The notes beneath the pieces are model-generated. The model was not told the origin of the DNA, did not search any database, and saw only the letters and a program-made list of their open reading frames with translations. From NCBI GenBank assembly GCA_001437625.1, contig LIAL01000002.1, forward strand, positions 1 through 38,544: DNA of 38,544 nucleotides, written 5' to 3'. The position numbers were made by a program, and so were the translations under genes. How positions within the stretch are numbered: the stretch's first letter is position 1; each line of letters starts with the position of its first letter. The stretch comes from Nitrosopumilus sp. BACL13 MAG-121220-bin23. GTDB lineage: Archaea; Thermoproteota; Nitrososphaeria; Nitrososphaerales; Nitrosopumilaceae. This document shows positions 30,708 through 38,544 of this stretch, in pieces.

Positions 30708-32885
30708 GTGTTGAAAATTGCATTAATGTATAACAAAAATAATATTTCTCCTTCTGATGTGATTAATATTTCTGATATTCCTACCCAAGAACATTATTCC
30801 TCAAATACAATTGAGCAAGTTGCAAAAGCATTAGAAAAAGGAAGCCATACTGTAAAGCTGATTGAAGCCAACATGCATGCAATTGATGAAATGCATAATT
30901 TTATGCCAAAAGTAATGGATGGTGATAGACCTGGCCTTGTCTTTAATATGGCATATGGATTACAGGGGCATAACAGGTACACACATGTCCCTGCAATACT
31001 TGAGATGTTGGGGGTACCATATCTCGGTTCGGGTCCTGCAGCACATGCCATAGTTCAAGATAAAGCAATGACAAAAGTTATTTTACAAAGAAATAATATT
31101 CCTACTCCTGGATTTTGGGTATTTTCAAGTCATGAAGATCAATTCGACGATTTAATTTTTCCAGTTATTGTAAAACCCAAATCTGAATCAACTTCGATGG
31201 GAATGAAAGTTGTTGATAATTGGGATGATTTGAGAGAAGCAGTTAAAGAACAAATTAAAAAATATCATCAAGATGCTTTAGTTGAACAATTTATTCCCGG
31301 AAGAGAATTTGCAGTTGGGTTAATTGGAAATGTAAATAGTGTTGAAGTTTTACCAATTGTAGAAATTGATTTACAAGGAGATCCTAATAAAATTCAATCA
31401 AATGAAGATAAATTAAAAAAACCTCTAGACAAAATTTGTCCTGCAAAATTAACTAAAGAACAAGAAGATGAAATGAAACGCTTGTGTATTTTAGCATTTA
31501 AAAAACTTGGAATTAATGATTTCTGCAGAGTTGATTTTAGAATGGATACATATGGAAACATGTACATTTTAGAATTAAATTCAATGGCAAGTTTGGGTGT
31601 TCGAGGTTCCTTTGTTCATGCGGCAATTACTGCCGGTTATACTTTTGAATCTCTAATCCACAAACTTCTTGATGTTGCCGTAATCAGATATTTTGGAGAA
31701 TCTCCATCACACGCACCTCAAATGGATGCTTCTGAAAATTTACGTAGTCAGCCATTGAGAGTATCTGCAAGAAGTTATCTTCGCAGTCATCTTAGAACTA
31801 CAATAATACTTCTACAGGAAATGTGTGTAGTTAACACCAGTGTAAGAAACATTGAAAATATCAATCGATTGGGAATGATGTTATCAAAAAGGTTAACTCA
31901 TCTTGGATTTTCTGAGCGTATCCATAATCAATTTGACATTGGCGATATACGATATTTCACAAATCATGAGGGAAAAACCGATGATGTCCTTCTAATCGTT
32001 CATTTGGATACTCCTTATGCTTCTAGAGATTATGTACAATTTAGAGAAGAAAAATCTAAATTATTTGGTTCAGGCATTGCTGAAAGTAAAGGAGGAATAG
32101 CAGTAATGCTTTCTGCACTACAAGCATTAAGATTTTCCAAGAAATTGCGAAAAATCAATTGTGGTATATTGTTAACTACTGATGATAGTTTGGGTGGACA
32201 ATATGCACAACCTTTCATTGAATCTTATTCTAAAAATGCAAAATATGTTCTTGGATTAAAATGGGGAAAGCTTGATGGTGGAATTGTTACATCCGCATCA
32301 GGTAGAGATGAATTTAAAATTAACATGTCAAACATTTCCGATTCTTCACGTCCAACTATTTCTGAATTAATTCCTGTTGTGTGTAAAAAAATTACTGCAA
32401 TTAAAAAACTCTCAAAGAAAGATAATATCATTAGAATTATGTCTATTGACGGACAAACATCATATGGTAATTCGCCAGATCATGTATCAATTTCTTTTTA
32501 CACTACATTTGCAAACAAATCTGATGCAAATGAATTAGAACGACAGATAAAATCAATATTAAAAAAACAAGAAGACATGAAGATTGACCTTGAAGTTTCT
32601 AAAGGTGTACGTAGAGATCCATATTTAGAATCTACAAATACAAAAAAAATGTATTCTATTGTTGAAGAACTATCTATTCGATTAGAACAAAAAATAAATT
32701 CAATTCACAGAGACATATCTTCTGATATCAGCCATGTCCCGCAAGAAATTTCTTCTTTAGAAGGATTAGGTCCATTAGGTGCAGAATATCGTTCTCCTAA
32801 TGAGTATATTCTCAAAGACAGTTTGATTGACAGATCTCTTCTTTTGACTATGTTGATTCATAAACTATCTACGGTGGGAAAATAA
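30708..32885 (+). CDS. Fusion of D-Ala-D-Ala-ligase-like ATP-grasp and M20-peptidase-like domain
   Basis: A 725-residue two-domain protein. Residues 1-340 are a Ddl-type ATP-grasp ligase: the ATP loop VKPKSESTSMGMKVV, EQFIPGREFAVG, and metal ligands D276 (CRVDF), E289 and N291 (YILELNS). The usual substrate loop is altered (MASLGVRGSFVHAA). Residues about 360-720 resemble M20 metallopeptidases: H432-L-D434, GSGIAE459SKGG, TTD492-D493SLGG and GAE693YRSPNEYI. At these sites the family norms are Asp, Glu-Glu and His, so the metal site is altered. Archaea lack classical peptidoglycan, so D-Ala-D-Ala is not the expected product. The start is GTG at 30708 or TTG at 30711. It heads a three-gene operon. 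Confidence 0.8.
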   Translation: MLKIALMYNKNNISPSDVINISDIPTQEHYSSNTIEQVAKALEKGSHTVKLIEANMHAIDEMHNFMPKVMDGDRPGLVFNMAYGLQGHNRYTHVPAILEMLGVPYLGSGPAAHAIVQDKAMTKVILQRNNIPTPGFWVFSSHEDQFDDLIFPVIVKPKSESTSMGMKVVDNWDDLREAVKEQIKKYHQDALVEQFIPGREFAVGLIGNVNSVEVLPIVEIDLQGDPNKIQSNEDKLKKPLDKICPAKLTKEQEDEMKRLCILAFKKLGINDFCRVDFRMDTYGNMYILELNSMASLGVRGSFVHAAITAGYTFESLIHKLLDVAVIRYFGESPSHAPQMDASENLRSQPLRVSARSYLRSHLRTTIILLQEMCVVNTSVRNIENINRLGMMLSKRLTHLGFSERIHNQFDIGDIRYFTNHEGKTDDVLLIVHLDTPYASRDYVQFREEKSKLFGSGIAESKGGIAVMLSALQALRFSKKLRKINCGILLTTDDSLGGQYAQPFIESYSKNAKYVLGLKWGKLDGGIVTSASGRDEFKINMSNISDSSRPTISELIPVVCKKITAIKKLSKKDNIIRIMSIDGQTSYGNSPDHVSISFYTTFANKSDANELERQIKSILKKQEDMKIDLEVSKGVRRDPYLESTNTKKMYSIVEELSIRLEQKINSIHRDISSDISHVPQEISSLEGLGPLGAEYRSPNEYILKDSLIDRSLLLTMLIHKLSTVGK

Positions 32886-32903
32886 ATTTAGTAGTGATCA
32901 AGT

Positions 32904-34535
32904 ATGGATATTGAAAAAATAGAATCCTCTTTTGTTCCAACTTTAGACAAGAAATGTTCTGTTGCCAAAAAAGGAATGGTTTCATCAGCATTTCCTAATG
33001 CTACAAAGGCAGGAGTTGAAATGCTCAAAAAAGGTGGAAATGCCATTGATGCTGCTTGTGCAACTGCTCTTGCTTTGGGAGTATGTGAGCCTCAGGCCTC
33101 TGGATTGGGTGGACAATCCATGGGAATTATTTATGCTAATGGAACATCTTACGCAATTGACGGTTCTAGCAGGTCTCCCTCATTAGCTCATTCTTCTATT
33201 TACACAAATAAGAAAAATCGTCGTCTTGGATACAAGGCAACCACAGTTCCTAGCACTCTAGCTGTAATTGGATTTTTACATGAACGATATGGCCGATTAG
33301 AATGGCAAAAAATAGTTGCACCCTCAATCAATATTGCTAAAAAAGGATATAAAATTACTCAACTTCAACATGATTTACAAGAAAGAGAACTAGAAAACTT
33401 TCTTTCAATAAAATCAAAATCAGGTGCAAAATATTTTCTAAAAGATGGTATAGTACCATACGATGTTGGGGATAGATTCATTCAAGGAGATCTAGCTGAA
33501 ACACTTACATCAATTTCAGACTTTGGATATCGTGTTTTCTATCAGGGTGAAATTGCTAAAAAAATTGTTCAAGATATGAAAAACAATCAAGGATTAATTC
33601 AAGATGAAGATTTGGCATACATCCCTGAACCACTTGTTCGAAAACCCATCAGTAGAAAGTATAGACATGTATCAGTAGTCACTTTGCCTCCTCCTGCTGC
33701 TGGAAGAACATTATTGCTCACACTCATGATGCTAAACCATCTTCCTTCAAAGTTTTTACGTAGCTCAAAACCAAGTTCGTATCATTTTGTTGCAGAGACT
33801 TTTCGAAAGGCATTCTTACATAGAGTACAACGACCGTTTAATCGACACACCTATGATCAAATTGAAGAGAAGGTTCATCTTCAAAGATCATTTGCAAAAC
33901 AGATGACCCAATCCATTCACAATTCAATGGATGCTACTTTACCTATGATTGATCCTGATTTTGGTGGTGAGGATACCACGCATCTTTCAACTATGGATGA
34001 TGAAGGAAATGCAGTAGGAATAACTCAGTCAGTAGAACTTGCATATGGTTCAAAAGCAGCAGCTGATGGTTTGGGATTTCTATACAACAATTACATGTCT
34101 GCATTTGAATTTACAAATCCAAATCATCCATTTTACATTCGACCTAATTCTATTCCCTGGACTTCTGTATCTCCCGCCTTAATTTTCAATAATTCAAAAC
34201 TTTGGATGGTACTTGGAAGTCCAGGTAGCCAAAGAATATTTTCTACAGTGACCCAATTCCTCTCAAGAATAATTGATGGTGATTTGCCTATGAGCCAGGC
34301 AATAGAAAAGCCTAGATTCCATTGTTCAATCAATGGCACAGTAAGCATTGAATATGGAGGATTCCGTACTGAAATTATTGACTATCTTAAAGAAATGGGA
34401 TACAATATTTCTGTTAAGAACAGATACTCATTTTATCATGGTGCAATTCATGCAATAATAAAATGCCAAACTACTGAAGGCTTTCAGGGAGTTGCTGAAG
34501 TACGACGTGATGGAACAGCAGAAGGATTAGAATGA
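32904..34535 (+). CDS. Gamma-glutamyltranspeptidase homologue, cytoplasmic
   Basis: A 543-residue Ntn-hydrolase that should self-cleave before T358 (EDTTHLSTMD), giving chains of 357 and 186 residues, close to bacterial GGT. Kept features: R90 in the DGSSRSP carboxylate-binding loop, GSPGSQRI for the oxyanion hole and WTSVSP for the carboxylate. The segment NNYMSAF replaces the usual NN-x-MDDF, so the aspartate that binds the substrate alpha-amino group is A400 here. No signal peptide is present, unlike most GGTs, so it should act in the cytoplasm. An SD-like GTGAT lies 5 bases before the ATG. It overlaps the next gene by four bases. Confidence 0.88.
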   Translation: MDIEKIESSFVPTLDKKCSVAKKGMVSSAFPNATKAGVEMLKKGGNAIDAACATALALGVCEPQASGLGGQSMGIIYANGTSYAIDGSSRSPSLAHSSIYTNKKNRRLGYKATTVPSTLAVIGFLHERYGRLEWQKIVAPSINIAKKGYKITQLQHDLQERELENFLSIKSKSGAKYFLKDGIVPYDVGDRFIQGDLAETLTSISDFGYRVFYQGEIAKKIVQDMKNNQGLIQDEDLAYIPEPLVRKPISRKYRHVSVVTLPPPAAGRTLLLTLMMLNHLPSKFLRSSKPSSYHFVAETFRKAFLHRVQRPFNRHTYDQIEEKVHLQRSFAKQMTQSIHNSMDATLPMIDPDFGGEDTTHLSTMDDEGNAVGITQSVELAYGSKAAADGLGFLYNNYMSAFEFTNPNHPFYIRPNSIPWTSVSPALIFNNSKLWMVLGSPGSQRIFSTVTQFLSRIIDGDLPMSQAIEKPRFHCSINGTVSIEYGGFRTEIIDYLKEMGYNISVKNRYSFYHGAIHAIIKCQTTEGFQGVAEVRRDGTAEGLE

Positions 34536-35302
34536 ACAAACTTCCTATTTTATTATCAATTCCACATGGAGGAATACGACAACCTTCAGAACTTGAAGGA
34601 CATTTGTCTGTAACAAACAAGGATCTGTTTGATGATTCTGATCCTTTTGTAGTAGAACTCTATGATTTAGGAGATAAAGTTCAACGTGTAATTAAAACAG
34701 ATATTGCACGAGCATTTGTAGATCTTAATCGCTCTTTACAAGACATGCCCCCAGATAACCCTGATGGATTAATTAAAAGTAAAACATGTTATGACAAACC
34801 AATTTATACAAATGGAAAAGAACCAAATGATTCACTTAAAACAATGCTTATCGAATTATACTATCGTCCATACCATCAAGCAATTCAAAAAAGTATTGAT
34901 GAATTAGATTTAAAATTATGTTTAGATTGCCATTCAATGGCCTCTACTGCTCCGTATTTTTCTCCAGATAAAAATAATTCAAAAAGACCACTATTTTGCA
35001 TATCCAACAATGATGGACAAACATCATCACAAGAGATGTTGGAACTTTTAGCTGATTCTATTTCAGAGTCTTATTCCATTGGCAGACAAGAAATTTCTTT
35101 AAACAATCCATTTCATGGAGGACACATTACTAGAACATATGGGAATAATCCATTTCCTTGGATTCAAGTTGAGATGAATAGAGATTTGTATTTATCAAAA
35201 CCTTGGTTTAATGAAGAAACTCTTTCAGTAGATGCAACTCATCTTCAAAAACTAAATAACCAATTTGAAAACACCCTTGAACACTTTTTCTCAAAAATCT
35301 GA
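34532..35302 (+). CDS. N-formylglutamate amidohydrolase family protein
   Basis: A 256-residue metal-dependent hydrolase of the family that cleaves N-formyl-glutamate to formate and glutamate in histidine breakdown. Landmarks are PHGG (11-14), D64-L-N66-R67, LDCHSM (D132, H134), NNPFHGGHITRTYG and QVEMNRDLYL (E214). No histidine-degradation (hut) gene is nearby. The ATG overlaps the transpeptidase stop (ATGA), so the two are translationally coupled. This suggests the real substrate is a product or by-product of the two upstream enzymes. Confidence 0.88.
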   Translation: MNKLPILLSIPHGGIRQPSELEGHLSVTNKDLFDDSDPFVVELYDLGDKVQRVIKTDIARAFVDLNRSLQDMPPDNPDGLIKSKTCYDKPIYTNGKEPNDSLKTMLIELYYRPYHQAIQKSIDELDLKLCLDCHSMASTAPYFSPDKNNSKRPLFCISNNDGQTSSQEMLELLADSISESYSIGRQEISLNNPFHGGHITRTYGNNPFPWIQVEMNRDLYLSKPWFNEETLSVDATHLQKLNNQFENTLEHFFSKI

Positions 35303-35341
35303 TTTCATACATATCTACATCATTTTCAATCCCTAAACACG

Positions 35342-35409
35342 ACTTGAGTTCAAGTGGGCTGAACTTTAAATTAGTCTGGAAAAATACTTACGAATAGTTG
35401 ATACTATTC
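35342..35409. terminator. Two short hairpins between convergent genes
   Basis: The 135-base gap between the amidohydrolase and cofC stop codons holds ACTTGA-GT-TCAAGT (35342-35355) and GAATAGT-TGAT-ACTATTC (35392-35409). Both are perfect stems of 6 and 7 bp. Their position between convergent genes suggests transcript ends; T-runs are weak, so this is tentative. Nothing else is seen in this spacer. Confidence 0.35.
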
Positions 35410-35437
35410 ATCTAACTAATCCAAAATTGACCAATCT

Positions 35438-36070
35438 TTAATTTAGAATCTTTCTAATTTTTTCTACAAGATCTGGTTTTTCATTTTGTTCTAAAAACAA
35501 CTCCAAATCTTCTTTATCGTCTATGTCCAACATTATTCGTTTAACAAATACCATTGCAACATTACGTGTGTGTTCCTTTGCTGTAGCCATGTGATTTCTA
35601 TAACTATCATTATCATAATGTGTCTTCATTAAATCCACTGGCATTCTTACAAGTGCATTTGTTCCATCAAATTTACGTGATGGAACTATTATTGCAAAAT
35701 TTGGATATGTTTTATAATTTAACATAAAATCAATGTCTTGTGTTTTGATACCTGGTATGTCTTGAGGAAATACCATTGATGCAACAAAATTATTTTCTAA
35801 TAGATATTTTTCTGCTAGAGACACTGCTTGATTTACACCCTCTTCTTTTTCATCAATTATTACTACTGCGTTAAATTTTTTAGCAATTTCTATGGCTTTT
35901 TTTTCTTTTGTCACTATGATTATTTTTTCAATTTTAGGTGATATTGATAAAACTTGTAATATTTCTTCTAACATTATTTTGCATAATTCTTCTATTTTTT
36001 CTACAGGTAACTGCAATCGTGTTTTTGCATTTGAGAATGTTTTTACTGGAATAACTGCTGCTGTTTTCAA
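35438..36070 (-). CDS. cofC: 2-phospho-L-lactate guanylyltransferase (CofC)
   Basis: Activates the phospho-acid (2-phospholactate, or phosphoenolpyruvate in some lineages) with GTP in coenzyme F420 synthesis. The 210-residue nucleotidyltransferase begins AVIPVKTFSNAKTRLQ, the NTP-binding loop, and has VFPQDIPGIKTQDIDF as the metal/acidic strand and VPSRKFDGTNALVRMP as the substrate loop. The start is TTG at 36070, one base after the cofD stop, so translation is coupled to cofD. Confidence 0.92.
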   Translation of the reverse strand: MKTAAVIPVKTFSNAKTRLQLPVEKIEELCKIMLEEILQVLSISPKIEKIIIVTKEKKAIEIAKKFNAVVIIDEKEEGVNQAVSLAEKYLLENNFVASMVFPQDIPGIKTQDIDFMLNYKTYPNFAIIVPSRKFDGTNALVRMPVDLMKTHYDNDSYRNHMATAKEHTRNVAMVFVKRIMLDIDDKEDLELFLEQNEKPDLVEKIRKILN

Positions 36071-36071
36071 A

Positions 36072-36992
36072 TTAAACGTGTACTTGTTTTAAAATAAAAT
36101 TTGCCAATGCATCTTCTGCCAATTTATTCTTCATAGTAATTTTTGTATCATATGCTTTCATGTCCAAGTCTTGAATTTTACTAACTAATGCTTTGTCTTT
36201 AGTATCTACAATTACATTTGAGCATACGTCTGAATACATTTTTGCTAATCCGTATGCGTTTGACTCTATTCCTGCTGCTTTCATGTATTTTGCTGCAGGA
36301 CCGCTAAGTGCGTTATCTCCAATTAATGGACTTACTGCCACAACTCTTTTCTTAATTTTTGATAATTCTTTTCTAATTCCTTTAATGTTTAACATTGGAC
36401 CAATTGAAGTTAGTGGATTTCCTGGTGCGAGTATGACCATATCTGCATCATGTATTGCATTTATGGCCTCAGGATTTGGTCTTGCTTTATCTGATCCAAT
36501 ATATTGAATTCCTTCTACTGGATCCAATCCTCTATGTTTTACCCAATATTCTTGTAAATGTAACTCTCCTTTACTTGTAGTAATTCTTGTTTCTACGGTG
36601 TTATCTGTAACTGGAATTATGTTTGCAGTAACTGCAAATTTCTTACACATCCATTTTGTAATGTCGCTGAGATTTTTTCCATTTTTTAACATGTTGGTTC
36701 TAATCAAATGTGTAGCTGCATCTCTATCTCCGACCCCAAACCAAGTCTCTTCACCAAACACTTCCATTTGTCGTAAAAAGTTGAATGTGTCTTTTTTAAT
36801 TCCCCAACCTTTATCTTGATCAAGTAGATCTGCTAAACCATAAATTATTGTATCAATATCTGGACATACGTATAATCCGTATAACCAATAATTATCTCCG
36901 ACATTTGTAATAACATTCACTTTATCGTGTTGTGCAACTAAGCCACGTACCAATTTGACTGAACCTGTACCTCCTGCTAATACTGTAATCAT
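36072..36992 (-). CDS. cofD: 2-phospho-L-lactate transferase (CofD)
   Basis: Transfers the activated phospho-acid onto FO to give F420-0 (or its dehydro form). The 306-residue length is standard. Landmarks are ITVLAGGTGSVKLVRGL at the N-terminus, VGDNYWLYGLYVCPDIDTIIYGL, WFGVGDRDAATHL and VILAPGNPLTSIGPML. It is followed immediately by cofC. The FO-making genes cofG and cofH lie 23 kb away, and the glutamate ligase cofE is not in this window. Confidence 0.95.
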   Translation of the reverse strand: MITVLAGGTGSVKLVRGLVAQHDKVNVITNVGDNYWLYGLYVCPDIDTIIYGLADLLDQDKGWGIKKDTFNFLRQMEVFGEETWFGVGDRDAATHLIRTNMLKNGKNLSDITKWMCKKFAVTANIIPVTDNTVETRITTSKGELHLQEYWVKHRGLDPVEGIQYIGSDKARPNPEAINAIHDADMVILAPGNPLTSIGPMLNIKGIRKELSKIKKRVVAVSPLIGDNALSGPAAKYMKAAGIESNAYGLAKMYSDVCSNVIVDTKDKALVSKIQDLDMKAYDTKITMKNKLAEDALANFILKQVHV

Positions 36993-37125
36993 ATCATTTT
37001 CCTTAAATGAGATATGCTATATCCGTTACTCTCTATCATTTTTTAGAAGATCCTTATTTCGCTAAATTACCATTTTTCATAAAAATTTGGATAAGTTTAT
37101 TACCTTTATTTAGAGAATTTTTATC

Positions 37126-38523
37126 GTGACTAAGGCTATAATTTTAACTATTTTACTTGCTGGTCTTATTGTTATTGGTACAAGTGCTCCTGCTTGGGGT
37201 GCACAATTAGATACTAGAATTAATCCAAATAATGCTGAATCTCCATTTAAGATGAGTTACCTCAAAACTATCTTTATTGAATATCCAGACGGTGGTGTTT
37301 TGTTTGATGCATTAAGTACAAGTCAATGGATTGTATCTGGAACTGCTGACTCAACAAATCCTGGAGTTCAAGAATTGATGAGTAATCTAAACAATGGAAT
37401 TCAATCTGATGGAAGTCAAGCAAGAATTTCTGACTTGAATGTGATATATGAATTTCAACTAAAAGGTAGGAGTATTCAAACATCTATTGATTATCGTGTA
37501 GTTTTAGAGGGTACCATAACTGATTATATTATTACAGAAGATTCACAAAAACAATTAGTTGATTTAGGTTGGAGAGGATTAACAACTACATCTCCAATTC
37601 AAATTAATGGTATTGAAATTAACATTCCTCTTGGTGTTCTTGAAACTGAAGAACCTCTTCTGTATAATACATTTGTAGGAACTGAGGCTGAATCTGTTCT
37701 TAACCGAGAATTAATTAACGCTGATTTTATTTTAGAACAACCATTAACTAATTGGCATTTCTTGTTTGACCCAACTGGAATTAATGCAGATGCTAGTACA
37801 TTTGGATTAGATGCTTCAATTGCAGGATTTGTTGTATCTAGTTGGACTATGGGTGAAAGTAGTATTAGAGAAGGCAGACAAGTTGAACGTGTTTATGAAG
37901 CTGAAGTGATGGCTGATGAACTTTATATTATAAGAAGTGTTCAGTCTACTGATACTGCAAACTTGTCTTCAATTGGATTTGGTGCTTTAGATCTTTTAGA
38001 TGGTGTTGAAATTATTGGTGTTACCCCAACCCCTCCTGCTGACTATATGACAACATCGACTGGTGGTTTTCCAATTATGATTATTTATGGTATGGCTGGA
38101 TTAGCAGCTGTTGGTGGTATTGGATTCTTTATTATTAGTAGTAGATCCATGAAAAACCAAGCACAAGGACAACAAGGCATTGATCCTAGCAATCTTGTTG
38201 GATACCAAACAAGTGCATCTTCTGGTGGATATCAAACCAATAGAGGTGAAGCCCATTTGAAAGATGACACTGATTATAATCAAACAAGAAGTGTTTATGA
38301 GGATATGCAGAAAGAAACTCTTCCGCAAGAAACTCTCCCTGAAGAAATTGTTTCTACACAAACTATGCCTTCTGCTGGTGAAGATGATGCTGCATGTGGT
38401 TGCGCTGCATCAGCAGAAATTGGTTCTGAATGTGATTGTGAAATGCAAGGTTCATGTTTGTGTGATGCAACTTGTCAATGCAATGCAGATGTTTGTAAAG
38501 AACACGTCCATGAAATGAGTTAG
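37126..38523 (+). CDS. Single-pass membrane protein with metallothionein-like cysteine tail
   Basis: A 465-residue protein. A signal peptide (1-25, ending APAWGAQ) precedes a mainly beta, extracellular domain of about 285 residues. A membrane helix follows at about 315-337, flanked by basic residues (SSRSMKNQ). The tail (340-465) is glutamine/glycine-rich, has a QETLPQETLPEE repeat, and ends with nine cysteines at 424-457: CGC, CDC, CLC, CQC and a last C, then H460 and H462. Clustered CxC motifs with no disulfide-type spacing look like metallothionein; by topology they face the cytoplasm. The start is GTG at 37126, leaderless by position. I do not recognise the extracellular domain. Confidence 0.75.
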   Translation: MTKAIILTILLAGLIVIGTSAPAWGAQLDTRINPNNAESPFKMSYLKTIFIEYPDGGVLFDALSTSQWIVSGTADSTNPGVQELMSNLNNGIQSDGSQARISDLNVIYEFQLKGRSIQTSIDYRVVLEGTITDYIITEDSQKQLVDLGWRGLTTTSPIQINGIEINIPLGVLETEEPLLYNTFVGTEAESVLNRELINADFILEQPLTNWHFLFDPTGINADASTFGLDASIAGFVVSSWTMGESSIREGRQVERVYEAEVMADELYIIRSVQSTDTANLSSIGFGALDLLDGVEIIGVTPTPPADYMTTSTGGFPIMIIYGMAGLAAVGGIGFFIISSRSMKNQAQGQQGIDPSNLVGYQTSASSGGYQTNRGEAHLKDDTDYNQTRSVYEDMQKETLPQETLPEEIVSTQTMPSAGEDDAACGCAASAEIGSECDCEMQGSCLCDATCQCNADVCKEHVHEMS

Positions 38524-38544
38524 AATTTTATTAATCACATCATC

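Noticed and set aside
30708-32885. Reading the ATP-grasp protein as a true D-Ala-D-Ala ligase for cell walls
   Set aside because: The substrate loop differs from Ddl enzymes, there is a C-terminal M20-like fusion, no mur genes are present, and archaea of this kind lack peptidoglycan.
34532-35302. Histidine-degradation role for the N-formylglutamate amidohydrolase homologue
   Set aside because: No hutH, hutU, hutI or other pathway gene is in the window, and the gene is coupled to a transpeptidase instead.
35348-35365. TTCAAGT within a GTTCA/TGAAC stem, resembling a tRNA T arm
   Set aside because: No acceptor, D or anticodon arms can be formed around it.
1-38544. CRISPR arrays, insertion sequences, prophage or integration sites
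   Set aside because: No regularly spaced repeats, transposase, integrase or terminal repeats were seen. The tRNA-Pro gene has no obvious duplicated 3' end in the window.

Overview
The window is a dense, AT-rich stretch of archaeal chromosome. It most resembles an ammonia-oxidising archaeon of the Nitrosopumilus type (Nitrososphaerota/Thaumarchaeota). Reasons for 'archaeon': a two-repeat TATA-binding protein, eIF1/SUI1, a Sec61-beta subunit, type II methionine aminopeptidase, class I lysyl-tRNA synthetase, archaeal Elp3, DUF2070 and PAC2 proteins, and four coenzyme F420 biosynthesis genes. The narrower lineage is my inference from base composition and protein style: no ammonia-oxidation or rRNA gene lies in the window. 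Many genes look leaderless, with an A/T-rich TATA element about 26 nt before the start codon. TTG starts are frequent, especially where a gene follows another closely.

Layout. 1-8,240: a flavin-type reductase-like gene, a coiled-coil protein with a small membrane protein, lysS and elp3 in tandem, a CPA2 antiporter, purM, a PAC2 protein and a small winged-helix regulator with a perfect palindrome at its start codon. 8,449-16,072: a Na/Ca exchanger, then a leftward cofG-cofH-pmbA(tldE-like) operon, an anchored HtrA protease, and an SRPBCC/glycosyltransferase pair. 16,104-20,585: a candidate 31-residue ORF, a 65-residue gene, a tRNA-binding OB protein, tbp, DUF1512, a small Cys-motif protein, an alarmone-hydrolase-like HD protein, map with a coupled 37-residue zinc ribbon, and tRNA-Pro(TGG). 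20,729-30,519: a membrane zinc ribbon, a large secreted lamin-tail-domain protein, tsr3, an 825-residue peptide-binding protein with permuted domain order, a PD-(D/E)XK nuclease-like protein, DUF2070, Sec61-beta, a p27-type zinc ribbon, eIF1 and a CPBP protease. 30,708-35,302: a three-gene operon described below. 35,438-36,992: cofD-cofC. 37,126-38,523: a membrane protein with a nine-cysteine tail.

The most unusual locus is the operon at 30,708-35,302. It encodes a D-Ala-D-Ala-ligase-like ATP-grasp fused to an M20-peptidase-like domain, a gamma-glutamyltranspeptidase homologue without a signal peptide, and an N-formylglutamate amidohydrolase homologue. The last two genes overlap by four bases. 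The ATP-grasp keeps its metal ligands. The M20 half has conservative or odd changes at most metal positions. The transpeptidase keeps its threonine nucleophile but has lost the aspartate that binds the free alpha-amino group of glutamate. Together these suggest a cytoplasmic pathway that builds and trims an amide-linked compound carrying an N-blocked (perhaps N-formyl) glutamyl group. That pathway is a hypothesis.

Other points worth a second look are the apparent circular permutation of the family 5 solute-binding protein, the metallothionein-like tail at the right end, several very short genes, and three sharp palindromes at promoters. I see no insertion sequence, CRISPR array, rRNA gene or replication origin. 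No gene-free stretch exceeds 300 bases.
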